Below are positions 54,225-61,416 of a DNA stretch of 64,000 bases, one piece after another. Position 1 is the first letter of the stretch; each line of letters starts with the position of its first letter. Where the stretch lies: the NCBI RefSeq assembly GCF_014302995.1, contig NZ_CP060295.1, positions 5,695,501 to 5,759,500 on the forward strand, written 5' to 3'. The translations under genes and the position numbers were made by a program. The notes under the pieces were generated by a model. The model saw only the letters and a program-made list of their open reading frames with translations, was not told where the DNA came from and did not search any database. Source of the DNA: Variovorax sp. PAMC26660. Its GTDB lineage: Bacteria; Pseudomonadota; Gammaproteobacteria; Burkholderiales; Burkholderiaceae_C.

Positions 54225-54929
54225 ATGAAAGAGAAATTTCTGAGCTGGGGCACGCTGCTGTGCCTCGCAGTGCTGACCTGCCTGCTGCTTGTGCACGCGC
54301 TTGCGATCTTTCCCGGCGTGCCAGCAATACGCTGGTTTTTCGTGACTTGTGCTGTAGTGCTGGGGCGCTTGGACGTGCCCGCTTGGGTTCAGGCAGTCGG
54401 TTCGGTTGCAGCGATAGGTGCCGCTATCGCAATTGCGTCGTGGCAGCGCAGCGAAGAGCGCACCGCATCGCACGTTCGCAATTTGGCTGCCGCTCGCGTC
54501 GTTGCGGTTTCCGTGCAGCCAATGCTTGACGTCGCAGCATTCACATGTCAAAGCATGTTGGAGACGCTCAGCACCGTGACCGAGCATGACGCGGCTACAG
54601 TGGCCAAGTTCTTTCACTCGGTATTTGCTCGGCTCAACCTTCCAAGCGAGGATCAATTGTTGAGATTGGTGCTGGCATTCCCTGAGATCGCCGAGACGAT
54701 TGCGACCGGGCTCAGCGCCCAAAAGCGTGTGGGCCACGTGCTCGACGTCCTCGTTACGCCGTACGAAGGCTCGCAGACCGAACAGCTGCGCAACTTGCTG
54801 GGCTCGGAGTTCAATTTGAAGACCGCGCACGACAATTTGAAAAAGGCCCACGGGTTGTTAGCCCAGGCCCTTTGCTCGCTAGATGCCCAAGCCCACCCGC
54901 ACCGCCGAGCAGCTGCAGGCCCCTTCTGA
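54225..54929 (+). CDS. Two-helix membrane protein of the WVQAV type, A
   Basis: A 234-residue protein with two N-terminal membrane helices (LCLAVLTCLLLVHALAIF at ~12-29 and VPAWVQAVGSVAAIGAAIAIASW at ~51-73). A helical cytoplasmic domain of ~150 residues follows, with no recognised motif. The WVQAxGSxAAI segment recurs in a second island gene at 55166. The last ~15 codons overlap a frameshifted gene, so the true C-terminus may differ. Unknown function; phage or island membrane sensor proteins often look like this. Confidence 0.65.
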   Translation: MKEKFLSWGTLLCLAVLTCLLLVHALAIFPGVPAIRWFFVTCAVVLGRLDVPAWVQAVGSVAAIGAAIAIASWQRSEERTASHVRNLAAARVVAVSVQPMLDVAAFTCQSMLETLSTVTEHDAATVAKFFHSVFARLNLPSEDQLLRLVLAFPEIAETIATGLSAQKRVGHVLDVLVTPYEGSQTEQLRNLLGSEFNLKTAHDNLKKAHGLLAQALCSLDAQAHPHRRAAAGPF

Positions 54930-55126
54930 TAGAGCGCATCGAAGCCATTCCCGATCTGCGCGGCCAGATGACCGACGTGCACTGCGCCGGCGTCGTTGGA
55001 ACTGGTCTCAGCGGTGACGACGGGCCCAGCTGGACGGTTCCGGTGCGCACTGACCGCGGCACGCACCGCACCGACATCGCGCGGATCATCCGCACGCTGC
55101 AGGGGCAGTTCGACCTGGAGGATTGA
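54883..55126 (+). pseudogene. Frameshifted small gene in the island
   Basis: ATG 54883 opens MPKPTRTAEQLQA. The frame then breaks at the CCCC run near 54918-54922. Removal of one C would join it to LLIERIEAIPDLRGQMTDVHCAGVVGTG...LQGQFDLED, which ends at 55126. The combined product would be about 80 residues. The protein-like character on both sides of the break supports a single-base insertion, either a real mutation or a sequencing error. Function unknown. Confidence 0.55.
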
Positions 55127-55165
55127 GGCCAGCGATACTCCTGCCATTGAATGACGGAGGTAGAG

Positions 55166-55804
55166 ATGCGTAGAGCAGCCGGTTGGGCGCTGGTCGCGTT
55201 GGTGGTGGCAGGAGTGTTTTTCGCTCTGCGAGTGATCTTTATGAGGCATCGCCCTGTGTCGCCTGGTGATTGGGCGGCATGGGTCCAGGCGGTTTTCTCG
55301 GTGTTCGCGATACTGGCGAGCGTCGGTCTGGTTCAGTGGCAGCAGAGGCTTGAGGCCAAGCGCGCGGAAACGGCAGACGCAAAGCAGGCCCGCCGTGCGA
55401 AGACCGATGTTGTTTTGATGTTGCAGTACGTCGCGGCGCAGTTGAAGCGAACCAACATCTTTGCGAACTACCAGCTGGACAACGCGACCAATCGTGTTGT
55501 GTATCGAGACATCGCAGGCGAGTTCCGCCTGCTTGTCGGAACGCTGGAGAAATTGCCTTTCTCCGAGGTAACTTTGCACGGGCAGCTGGATACCTACCTT
55601 TGCCTTCGCCGTGCAGCTGACGACTTGGTTGTGATGTACGCCACCGATCCACAGCAGGGCGACGGCTTCTACCTTGCGAACCGCGGCCGTTTGGAAGAGC
55701 TGAGGAAGATTTGCAGTGGATTCCAGGTGAGCTTGGCCGAAAAGATTCAACAGCTCGATCCGGTGTTGTATGAGCAACGGAAGGAAGAAATGCTGCGGCT
55801 CTAG
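55166..55804 (+). CDS. Two-helix membrane protein of the WVQAV type, B
   Basis: A 212-residue protein with helices at ~6-25 (AGWALVALVVAGVFFALRVIF) and ~37-60 (DWAAWVQAVFSVFAILASVGLVQWQ). A basic coiled segment (QQRLEAKRAETADAKQARRAKTD) and a mixed alpha domain follow. The ATG at 55166 was chosen because ACGGAGGTAGAG precedes it; an ATG five codons earlier overlaps that site. It shares the two-helix architecture of the gene at 54225, although the C-terminal domains are not obviously alike. Confidence 0.7.
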   Translation: MRRAAGWALVALVVAGVFFALRVIFMRHRPVSPGDWAAWVQAVFSVFAILASVGLVQWQQRLEAKRAETADAKQARRAKTDVVLMLQYVAAQLKRTNIFANYQLDNATNRVVYRDIAGEFRLLVGTLEKLPFSEVTLHGQLDTYLCLRRAADDLVVMYATDPQQGDGFYLANRGRLEELRKICSGFQVSLAEKIQQLDPVLYEQRKEEMLRL

Positions 55805-56026
55805 CGGCCCTACGCCGGCTATGTGGCGGCCTGTGATCACGCTGCGGCCCTCCCATGAATCAGCGTCTCGTGCGCGAAGTTGGCATTGGTCAGCGCGCTT
55901 CCCATGAATGCGGGACCCTGACGGGCTCGCCAGCGCATGCGCAGCGTGAGAGCATCGTGCCAAGCCGTCCATCAAGTACGGGGGAGCCGGGCGCCCGATC
56001 CTGCTCGGCACGAGGAGACCAAAATC

Positions 56027-56239
56027 ATGAAGACAACATTGCTCGCCATCCTGCTCGCGGCCGCCGCCGGCAGCTCCAACGCAGGCTCCCTGGCCATGCC
56101 GGGCAGCCTGGGATTTAGCCCCACTGGCGCTTCGTCGGCGCCGATCTTCGAGGCGGCCAATCGGTCGGGCAGCCGGCGCGTCGGTGGACGCAGCAGTAGC
56201 GGCAAGGGCAGCCACTACGTGGGCGGGCGCCGCAGGTAG
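56027..56239 (+). CDS. Small basic secreted protein
   Basis: A 70-residue protein with a signal peptide (TTLLAILLAAAAGSSNA, cleavage near residue 19) and a mature Gly/Ser/Arg-rich tail ending GKGSHYVGGRRR. AGGAGACC precedes the ATG. Similar tails occur in small exported proteins of plasmids and islands, but no function is known to me. It stands alone, convergent with the AlpA-like gene. Confidence 0.6.
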   Translation: MKTTLLAILLAAAAGSSNAGSLAMPGSLGFSPTGASSAPIFEAANRSGSRRVGGRSSSGKGSHYVGGRRR

Positions 56240-56332
56240 ACCGGCCGGGCCCGGAGCGGGTCCTTCTGCGCAAACTGGGCGACGCGGGCATTGCGCGCGC
56301 CCGTTTCTCGGGACCGTTTGAGAAAAAGAACA

Positions 56333-56418
56333 GCGTTACACGGTCGCGTTACACGGCTGCTTTCCCAATGAGGACCGTGTAATGCTGAGCCTCGCGCGTT
56401 ACACGAGAGCGTTACACG
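56333..56418. repeat. Iteron-like array of GCGTTACACG
   Basis: The 10-mer GCGTTACACG occurs four times in the same orientation (56333-56342, 56346-56355, 56396-56405, 56409-56418). A one-mismatch copy in reverse lies at 56375-56384. The four copies form two pairs, each with a 13-base period. The last copy overlaps the 3' end of the AlpA-like gene. Likely binding sites for a small DNA-binding protein or a replication/recombination initiator. Confidence 0.8.
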
Positions 56419-56630
56419 CTGCGCCCGGCGTTGCCTGCTGCACGTGCACGCCGTTCCTCACGTGCTGCGATCAGCTTTTCGATGTACGAATCGATTTCCG
56501 TGTCGAGCCAGAAATTGCCGTTGCACTGCTTGAGCGGCGCCGGGAAGTCACCCGTCTTGACCTTCTCGTAGATGGTGGATTTGCCGAGGCGAACGCGCTC
56601 GGACACTTCGGGTAGACGCAGCAACTTCAT
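56412..56630 (-). CDS. AlpA-like excisionase / regulator
   Basis: A 72-residue MerR-like winged-helix protein beginning MKLLRLPEVSERVRLGKSTIYEKVKTGDFPAPL. This is the AlpA (Phage_AlpA) pattern, with the recognition helix in LGKSTIYEKV and the wing around NGNFWLDTEIDSYI. The ATG at 56630 follows GGAGGA by about nine bases. AlpA proteins control or assist excision of P4-like islands. The iteron-like array overlaps its 3' end. Confidence 0.85.
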   Translation of the reverse strand: MKLLRLPEVSERVRLGKSTIYEKVKTGDFPAPLKQCNGNFWLDTEIDSYIEKLIAAREERRARAAGNAGRSV

Positions 56631-56696
56631 AGGGTGGATCCTCCGCGCGATCAATCGTATTGCTCTGGCAGTCAGCTCCGAGCCGTTGCGGCTCTA

Positions 56697-57047
56697 TCAG
56701 CGACGCACGTAGCTCTTCGCACCGGTATCGCTGAGACAGTACTGTCCACCCCGCGGGCCCGTGCAGATGTTGTTCGAGCGGCATGAACAGTCGTTCCCGG
56801 CCGCCGTGCGTTGAGGTGCGACGAAGTTGAGCGCCGGTGCGCCCAACTCGGCCGAGCAGTTCTTCTTCGAGCCGCTGATCGATCCGTCATTGCAGATGAA
56901 CAGCGTGCCGTTGCACCGGGCGACCCCGCCTTTTCCTCCGGAGCAAGGATAGTTGGCTGCAGAGACTCCGCTCCCGATCAGTGCTGCCGCGGCCAGAAGC
57001 AGCTGTGGCCATCTCGTGCGGCTCAGTGCCCGGTCGGGGCGGCTCAT
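56697..57047 (-). CDS. Cysteine-rich secreted protein
   Basis: A 116-residue protein with a signal peptide (WPQLLLAAAALIGSGVSA) and a mature domain with nine cysteines in a regular pattern (YPCSGGKGGVARCNGTLFICNDG, CSAE, CSCRSNNIC, YCLSD). Disulfide bonds in the periplasm or outside the cell are likely. Its ATG overlaps the stop of the upstream membrane-protein gene (TAATG). No family is recognised. Confidence 0.68.
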   Translation of the reverse strand: MSRPDRALSRTRWPQLLLAAAALIGSGVSAANYPCSGGKGGVARCNGTLFICNDGSISGSKKNCSAELGAPALNFVAPQRTAAGNDCSCRSNNICTGPRGGQYCLSDTGAKSYVRR

Positions 57048-57358
57048 TAGCGGAAGGTGCGATTGAGGTGTTTGGTGGCCATGACCAGCCACACGCCCAC
57101 AGCAGCAATGCCGATGCTCATGGCGAAGCCGGCCGCGCTTTCAGGAATCCACCAGGTGGGCAACGCAGGGTAGGCGTCGGCCAGACTGCGAGTGACAGCG
57201 TCGGTGATTCCCAGCTTGGCCGGCACCGCAATTGCCCGGAGGGCGAGCACCCCCCAGATCCCCACTATCGTGGCAAGCCCTCCAGCAGTGAAGAGTGCTT
57301 TGCCCCACCCGATGACCGTCTTGGGCTTCTCGAGCATCAGGATCGTCAACCATTCCAT
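57047..57358 (-). CDS. Small two-helix membrane protein
   Basis: A 103-residue protein that starts MEWLTILMLEKPKTVIGWGK after a strong G-rich ribosome-binding site (AGAGGGGGTGAGGAA). It has hydrophobic helices at ~20-36 (LFTAGGLATIVGIWGVLAL) and ~77-97 (SAAGFAMSIGIAAVGVWLVMA). It overlaps the downstream Cys-rich secreted protein gene. Membrane partner or holin-like roles are possible, but no motif proves either. Confidence 0.68.
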   Translation of the reverse strand: MEWLTILMLEKPKTVIGWGKALFTAGGLATIVGIWGVLALRAIAVPAKLGITDAVTRSLADAYPALPTWWIPESAAGFAMSIGIAAVGVWLVMATKHLNRTFR

Positions 57359-57599
57359 TTCCTCACCCCCTCTTTTGTGAATCGCCGATTGACCGCATTC
57401 TTTGGGATGAGCCGCATGGGCGCAATGAGGGTTGCCTCGCGTAGTGCAGCCCCTGCACGGCCGGGCTGACGCGCGAGCGGGAGTCTTGGCAAAGTTCGCT
57501 GACGCTGCCAGCATCGCTGGCACAGCCTGTGAGCGGTACGCCGTCGCCACCGAGCCCTGAACGATAGGGGCTCTATTTCCGGCTCAATTTTGAGCTGGC
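57359..57599. other. Island intergenic region with small hairpins
   Basis: No gene is supported here. GAGCCC and GGGCTC (57553-57574) and a GGCTCAATTTTGAGC palindrome near 57581-57596 form short hairpins ahead of the strong terminator at 57600. Confidence 0.45.
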
Positions 57600-57635
57600 A
57601 TCCCCCGCTCTGGCTTCGGCCGGGCGGGGGATTTT
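57600..57635 (+). terminator. Strong hairpin with TTCG tetraloop and T tail
   Basis: ATCCCCCGC (57600-57608) pairs exactly with 57624-57632, and six further pairs (some G-T) reach a TTCG loop. The tail is ATTTT. On the plus strand it has no gene directly upstream, so the transcript it once ended was probably lost by deletion. Confidence 0.65.
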
Positions 57636-57732
57636 GTCGTTTGGGGCGCGGGCATGAACTCGCGCAAGTTCGCGAGTTTCCCTCCGTGCTATGGCCGCCG
57701 CCGTCTGCTTGCGCGCAGCCGGCAACCTTCGC

Positions 57733-58773
57733 CTACGTGAGGTCGCGCATGCAACGCGTTGAATAGATCAAGCTGCGCGCTGACATAAGGAAGATGACCG
57801 AATGCGTGGGGTCGTAACTGGTGGCCGTATTCACGCTGACCGGGTTTGAAAAATGCCTTGAGTCAGCCAGCCAGCTGGAGCCGGAGCTGACGGTGCCAGG
57901 ATACGGTACAAACAGGTTACTAAAAATAGTCTGGGCGCCGCCGGTGAGTTCGCGGATGACAGGCAAGTACCAGTCTGCGTAGCCGCCCAAGGTGCTGTCC
58001 ATGCAGGTTTTCGCTGCTGAGGCTTGACCTGGAAATTGAGCAACGATGGCCTGCGTCGCCGCCCGTCCGTCGATGAAATTCTCTACCAAGAGGGCACCAT
58101 CCGGGCCCCAGATTTCTCCGGCCGACGCGAGCGACAGGGCCAATACTTTTCCGCCCGCACTAGTCGTCGTGCCCGTGCTGTCGTCCAGCGAATACACGTA
58201 CCCGCCCTGATACACGCTGCCGTAGGCCAAGATGGAGACCGCTGTGGCAATCGGGTCAGTGTTCTCGCCCTGAATGCTCAGAACGATAGGAACCGGGGCG
58301 ATGTCGGTCGGCGCTGCGCTGGGCGTCGCTCCGGGTGTGACCGTCAAGACGCAGGTGCCGCCAGAAGTGATCGGGCCGCAAGCCGAAGGAGTGATCGTCG
58401 TGCCGGAAGGCAAAGCCGGCGAGACCGTATAGGTGACAGCCTTTGCTTCATACGTTCCTGAATTCGTGATCGTGATGGTGCGCGGTGTCCCCGTGAGGGC
58501 TGCATTCACTCCTCGCGCATTCACTGACAGCGCAATCTTCGAGACGCTGGATGAAAGCGTCGTCGGCGTTGGTGCGGGCGGGGCTACTGGGGGCGAGACC
58601 ACCGGTGGGGTGGGCGCGGCGGGTGCAGGAGCCGGAGCGGAGGTGGGAGCTGGCACCAAGGGAAAAGTGATCCCACCACCACTTCCTCCTCCACCGCCGC
58701 ACGCCGTAATAAGGAGCGTTGCCAGTACGCCGCCGATCCTCTGAAGACGAAGTCCCCGATGTTGTTTTGCCAT
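57733..58773 (-). CDS. DUF1566-type lipoprotein
   Basis: A 346-residue protein with a lipobox (LATLLITACGG, lipid cysteine at residue 25), then a glycine patch and a proline/alanine-rich linker (~35-72). A beta-sandwich-like region (~78-170) is followed by a DUF1566 domain (YVYSLDDSTGTTTSAGGKVLALSL to DWYLPVIRELTGG and SSWLADSRHFS). This points to a cell-surface anchored, stalked domain. DUF1566 proteins occur in phages, islands and Legionella-type repeats. A receptor or adhesion role is conjecture. Confidence 0.75.
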   Translation of the reverse strand: MAKQHRGLRLQRIGGVLATLLITACGGGGGSGGGITFPLVPAPTSAPAPAPAAPTPPVVSPPVAPPAPTPTTLSSSVSKIALSVNARGVNAALTGTPRTITITNSGTYEAKAVTYTVSPALPSGTTITPSACGPITSGGTCVLTVTPGATPSAAPTDIAPVPIVLSIQGENTDPIATAVSILAYGSVYQGGYVYSLDDSTGTTTSAGGKVLALSLASAGEIWGPDGALLVENFIDGRAATQAIVAQFPGQASAAKTCMDSTLGGYADWYLPVIRELTGGAQTIFSNLFVPYPGTVSSGSSWLADSRHFSNPVSVNTATSYDPTHSVIFLMSARSLIYSTRCMRDLT

Positions 58774-58930
58774 CTTTGCAACTCTCTTGTCACTTTTTGT
58801 AGCGCAAGAGTTTACTTAGAATGGTTGTCAAGGCATCCCTGAAAATGGGTATAAATTATTCCAATGGCCGGCCTGAGTGCCGCCTCCGGCACCATCTGCG
58901 AACGGTACGCCGACGCGGTAGAGCCGGCCG

Positions 58931-59440
58931 TTACCGCAGCAACGTCGCCATCACCTTGATCGCCTCGGTTGCGGTTGGTGCAGTGTGCGTTGAGCAGGAC
59001 AGCATGAGGTTCATCGACAGGCCGAAATCTTCGATTGCGGCCCCGCTGGCGTCCCGCAGCACACCTTGCGTGTCGCGCACTGACTGGACGCGGCTGGCGT
59101 AGCTGCTCGGCGGCACGCCGTAGGCCACCACTGGCAGGCCCAGCGCCACGGCAACGCCCACCTCGAACACGGTCCCGGAGTCGGGCTCCGCGCCGCGGAA
59201 AGGCGCTACGTTGGCGATGACGCCGTCCGCCTCACTCAGCAGGCCCATGTTTACGTTGTAGATCGCGCGGGCCAGCGCCAGTCCGTTGAGGCCTGCAGCG
59301 GCCGCGCCATCATCGGACGGGACGAGCGCTTCCATGCCGAGCGCATTGCATGCGCGCACAAGAGCCGCGAAGTGCTGCACGGCGTCGGGCCGGAACACGT
59401 CAGGGCCGGCGAGATAGACGCGGGGGCGGGCGATTGGCAT
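58931..59440 (-). CDS. Nucleoside 2-deoxyribosyltransferase-like protein
   Basis: A 169-residue protein of the NDT/DNPH1 fold. It opens IARPRVYLAGPDVFRPDA and has LVPSDDGAAAAGLNGLALARAIYNVNMGLLSEADGVIANVAPFRGAEPDSGTVFEVGVAVALGLPVVAYG. Together these show the YLAGP nucleotide site, the DxxI/V loop and the catalytic Glu in FEVG. It would transfer or hydrolyse the deoxyribosyl bond. It lies next to the right island end. Phages use such enzymes in nucleotide salvage. Confidence 0.82.
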   Translation of the reverse strand: MPIARPRVYLAGPDVFRPDAVQHFAALVRACNALGMEALVPSDDGAAAAGLNGLALARAIYNVNMGLLSEADGVIANVAPFRGAEPDSGTVFEVGVAVALGLPVVAYGVPPSSYASRVQSVRDTQGVLRDASGAAIEDFGLSMNLMLSCSTHTAPTATEAIKVMATLLR

Positions 59441-59467
59441 GGCGCGACGGGTTAGTACCTTCAAAGC

Positions 59468-59487
59468 GGGGGAACGGACGGGGGAAC
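59468..59487. repeat. Paired GGGGGAAC motif, right end of island
   Basis: Two GGGGGAAC copies (59468-59475 and 59480-59487) are separated by four bases, the same order and spacing as at 53812-53831. The pair lies 39 bases before the tRNA-Arg-like repeat. Confidence 0.6.
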
Positions 59488-59525
59488 ATTTCGCACGCCA
59501 ACGTCGGGAATCGAACACTGGCGCG

Positions 59526-59574
59526 GCCCGTAGCTCGACCTTCAATCCCCTCCGGGCGCAAGCGAAATTGAGTG
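59526..59574 (+). repeat. Decayed tRNA-Arg-like attachment repeat
   Basis: GCCCGTAGCTC (59526-59536) equals tRNA-Arg bases 53623-53633 and ATCCCCTCCGGGC (59545-59557) equals 53679-53691. The central part of the tRNA is missing. AATTGAGTG (59566-59574) also follows the intact tRNA at 53697-53705. This is most simply the right attachment scar of the tRNA-Arg island, or a tRNA copy with an internal deletion. Confidence 0.7.
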
Positions 59575-59690
59575 ATCCATCGCGCGGTCACCTTGGCCCA
59601 TCAAGATCCCGCATGTCTTCATACGATCCAAGGCCGTCTGCCGTCTGCGCTGAAGAATCGCAACCCAGTGAAGCAGGCCCAGAAATGCAA

Positions 59691-59734
59691 AATGCCTGCA
59701 ACAACATAGGTCATTGCAGGCATTCACATTTTTT
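59691..59734 (+). terminator. Hairpin terminator
   Basis: A perfect 11-bp stem (59691-59701 with 59714-59724) and a 12-base loop are followed by TTTTTT at 59729-59734. It lies between the two islands and directly borders the tRNA-Pro fragment. The transcript it ends is not clear; no plus-strand gene is close upstream. Confidence 0.65.
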
Positions 59735-59780
59735 GGTCGGGGCGAAAGGATTCGAACCTTCGACCCTCTGGTCCCAAAAC
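59734..59780 (-). other. tRNA-Pro(TGG) 3' fragment, island attachment site
   Basis: Read on the minus strand, these bases give the 3' part of a tRNA-Pro. They cover anticodon loop TTTTGGGA, the stem end CCAGA, the variable region, a T-arm with TTCGAAT, the acceptor strand and CCA. Upstream bases show no D-arm, so it is not a full gene. Such a fragment next to an integrase gene is the usual distal attachment site. The intact tRNA-Pro should then lie to the right, outside the window. Confidence 0.75.
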
Positions 59781-59888
59781 AGACCGAGTTTCCATAAGAA
59801 TCAACAGCTTAGCGCGAAATCTTCTAACGGACGCATCACCTTCGGATGCCCCTTTTCCCTCTGAGCGAAAAACGCCGTTAGAAGGATT

Positions 59889-60953
59889 TCAGCGTGTTGC
59901 ACTGGTCTTTTTTGCGCGCTTGTGGCGCACGTAGTCGGCGGTCTGGGTTTGCGTGCTGTGGCCGCCCATCGTCTGTGCCTGGCCAATGCCGCGGTCGGTC
60001 ACGCCATCGATGTCGGTGAGCGCCTTGGCGCGCAGATCATGGAAGTGGGCGTTCTTGACTTCGGCCCGCTCCCGTGCTCGCGTCCAGGCCGTCGACGCGC
60101 CGTCGTAGGTGTACGGCTCGCCCTTCAGCGTGGAGAACACATACCGCATGCTGACGGGCTTAGCCTTGCCCGGCTTTCCCTTCTGGCCCGGTACCGGCGG
60201 CGGGTGCTTCAGACGCTCGATGACCGCCTTCAACTTCGGGGTCCATTCGATCAGGATGCGCACCGCCGTCGAGTCCTCGGTCTTGGCAGGCTCGAAGAGG
60301 ATCCCTTCCTTGCGGATCTGCGACCACTCCAGCGTCAGCAGGTCGCTGATGCGCTGGCCGGTCAGGTAAGCCATGTCGATCAGGCTGCAGATGGTGTGCC
60401 CAGACCGCGTGCGCTTGCCGTCGTCGCCGTAGCAGGCCGCCACCTTGATGCGCCGCAGCTCGCTGTCCGTGATGTATCGGGTGCGCGCCTTCACCTTCTT
60501 CGTCTTGACTGGGTCTACAGGATTGCTTCCGGCCGGACGGAAGCCCTTTACCTCGGCGAATCGCAGGCGCTCGCGCAGGGCAGCTCGGTAGGCGTTGTAG
60601 CTGCGTGGCTGCAGATCCCAGGTATCCAGGAAGTCGATCACGATGGGCGGCGTGACCTCACGGGCCCGGAATTCCGCGAAGGCTTCCGAAATCGCCTTGT
60701 TGTGCGTTCGGTCGTCGGCCTGGGTTTTCGCGGTGTGCTTGCTGCCGATTTCCGTCATCCAGGCAGCGCACAGCTTCGGGATCATGTCGTCGAGAGATTT
60801 GTCGGTCTCGATTTTGGCCAGTGCCATGTACATGGCCGAGCGCCCATCTCTGACCCGGCATAACTTCGTCCATGTCCGCGACTTGCCGTCCGCCGCCACG
60901 TGGTAGTAGCTGCCGCTCTTCTCGTAGACCCTCGGCGGTAGGTCGCGCTTCAT
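59889..60953 (-). CDS. Tyrosine recombinase / phage integrase
   Basis: A 354-residue integrase. An N-terminal DNA-binding region starts MKRDLPPRVYEKSGSYYHVAADGKSRTW and is followed by a SAM-like core. In the catalytic domain the first Arg is in LTGQRISDLLTLEWSQIRKEG, HxxR in HFHDLRAKALTD, a late His in GGHSTQTQTADYV and the nucleophile Tyr in ADYVRHK. All key residues are present, so it is probably active. Its stop is ~109 bases from the tRNA-Pro fragment, and its ATG overlaps the stop of the DUF4224 gene. Confidence 0.92.
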   Translation of the reverse strand: MKRDLPPRVYEKSGSYYHVAADGKSRTWTKLCRVRDGRSAMYMALAKIETDKSLDDMIPKLCAAWMTEIGSKHTAKTQADDRTHNKAISEAFAEFRAREVTPPIVIDFLDTWDLQPRSYNAYRAALRERLRFAEVKGFRPAGSNPVDPVKTKKVKARTRYITDSELRRIKVAACYGDDGKRTRSGHTICSLIDMAYLTGQRISDLLTLEWSQIRKEGILFEPAKTEDSTAVRILIEWTPKLKAVIERLKHPPPVPGQKGKPGKAKPVSMRYVFSTLKGEPYTYDGASTAWTRARERAEVKNAHFHDLRAKALTDIDGVTDRGIGQAQTMGGHSTQTQTADYVRHKRAKKTSATR

Positions 60954-61192
60954 GCTCTCTTCCTTGTGACAGGTCGAAGTTTGGGCTCATTTGCCGGCTT
61001 GCTGGCACCAGCACAGACGGCATCGTAGTGCGGCCGCTCGAGGATTACGCTGCCATCAACGCGTGACCGACGTGTGCGATAGAACCCTTGCCGCTGAAGC
61101 TCGGCCAACTGTTCGGCGGCTCGCCTGTAGCCAGTGAGCTGATGCAATTCTTTGCGCGTCAGGATTGCACTTGTTGGATCAGCGGTCGGCAT
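60950..61192 (-). CDS. DUF4224 protein upstream of integrase
   Basis: An 80-residue protein with the DUF4224 signature AILTRKELHQLTGYRRAAEQLAELQRQGFYRTRRSRVDGSVILERPHYDAV. These proteins are nearly always encoded directly upstream of a phage integrase and may act as a recombination directionality factor or its regulator. The stop overlaps the integrase start (ATGA at 60950-60953), so both are translated together. Confidence 0.85.
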   Translation of the reverse strand: MPTADPTSAILTRKELHQLTGYRRAAEQLAELQRQGFYRTRRSRVDGSVILERPHYDAVCAGASKPANEPKLRPVTRKRA

Positions 61193-61416
61193 AGGGTTGC
61201 CTCCTTCGCAAAGTTTGGGAATTACTCGCTACCGCCGAAGGCAGCGGCAAGCAAAAGCGATTCGTCTGCGAGCATTTGCAGGCTAACCAGCGCTGGCGGT
61301 GAGTCACGCGGGAAAACTGGGCTGCGCGAAAGTAGTAGGGGTGGGGTTTGGTTTCCCCCTCTCGACGAGCACAGCCCCATATGTCAGCATCCGACTCCCA
61401 AAGAGGAGAGAACCAT

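Larger units (their letters stand above)
53698..59574. mobile_element. Degraded integrative island at tRNA-Arg(TCT)
   Basis: The stretch begins at the tRNA-Arg 3' end. It ends at a decayed tRNA-Arg-like repeat (59526-59557) followed by the same AATTGAGTG 9-mer that follows the intact tRNA (53697-53705 and 59566-59574). Near both ends lies a pair of GGGGGAAC motifs in the same orientation and spacing. It contains an integrase remnant, an AlpA-like gene and mostly unknown small genes. A working integrase for this site is absent, so the island is probably fixed. Confidence 0.68.

Noticed and set aside
55855..56118. An 87-codon frame before the small basic secreted protein gene
   Set aside because: It overlaps the better-supported secreted protein in another frame and lacks a ribosome-binding site. 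Composition is random-like.
56333..56418. CRISPR array
   Set aside because: The repeats are only 10 bases, partly inverted and with irregular spacing. No cas genes are present in the window.
59734..59810. A functional tRNA-Pro gene
   Set aside because: Only the part from the anticodon loop to CCA can be aligned. The D-arm and 5' acceptor strand are missing.
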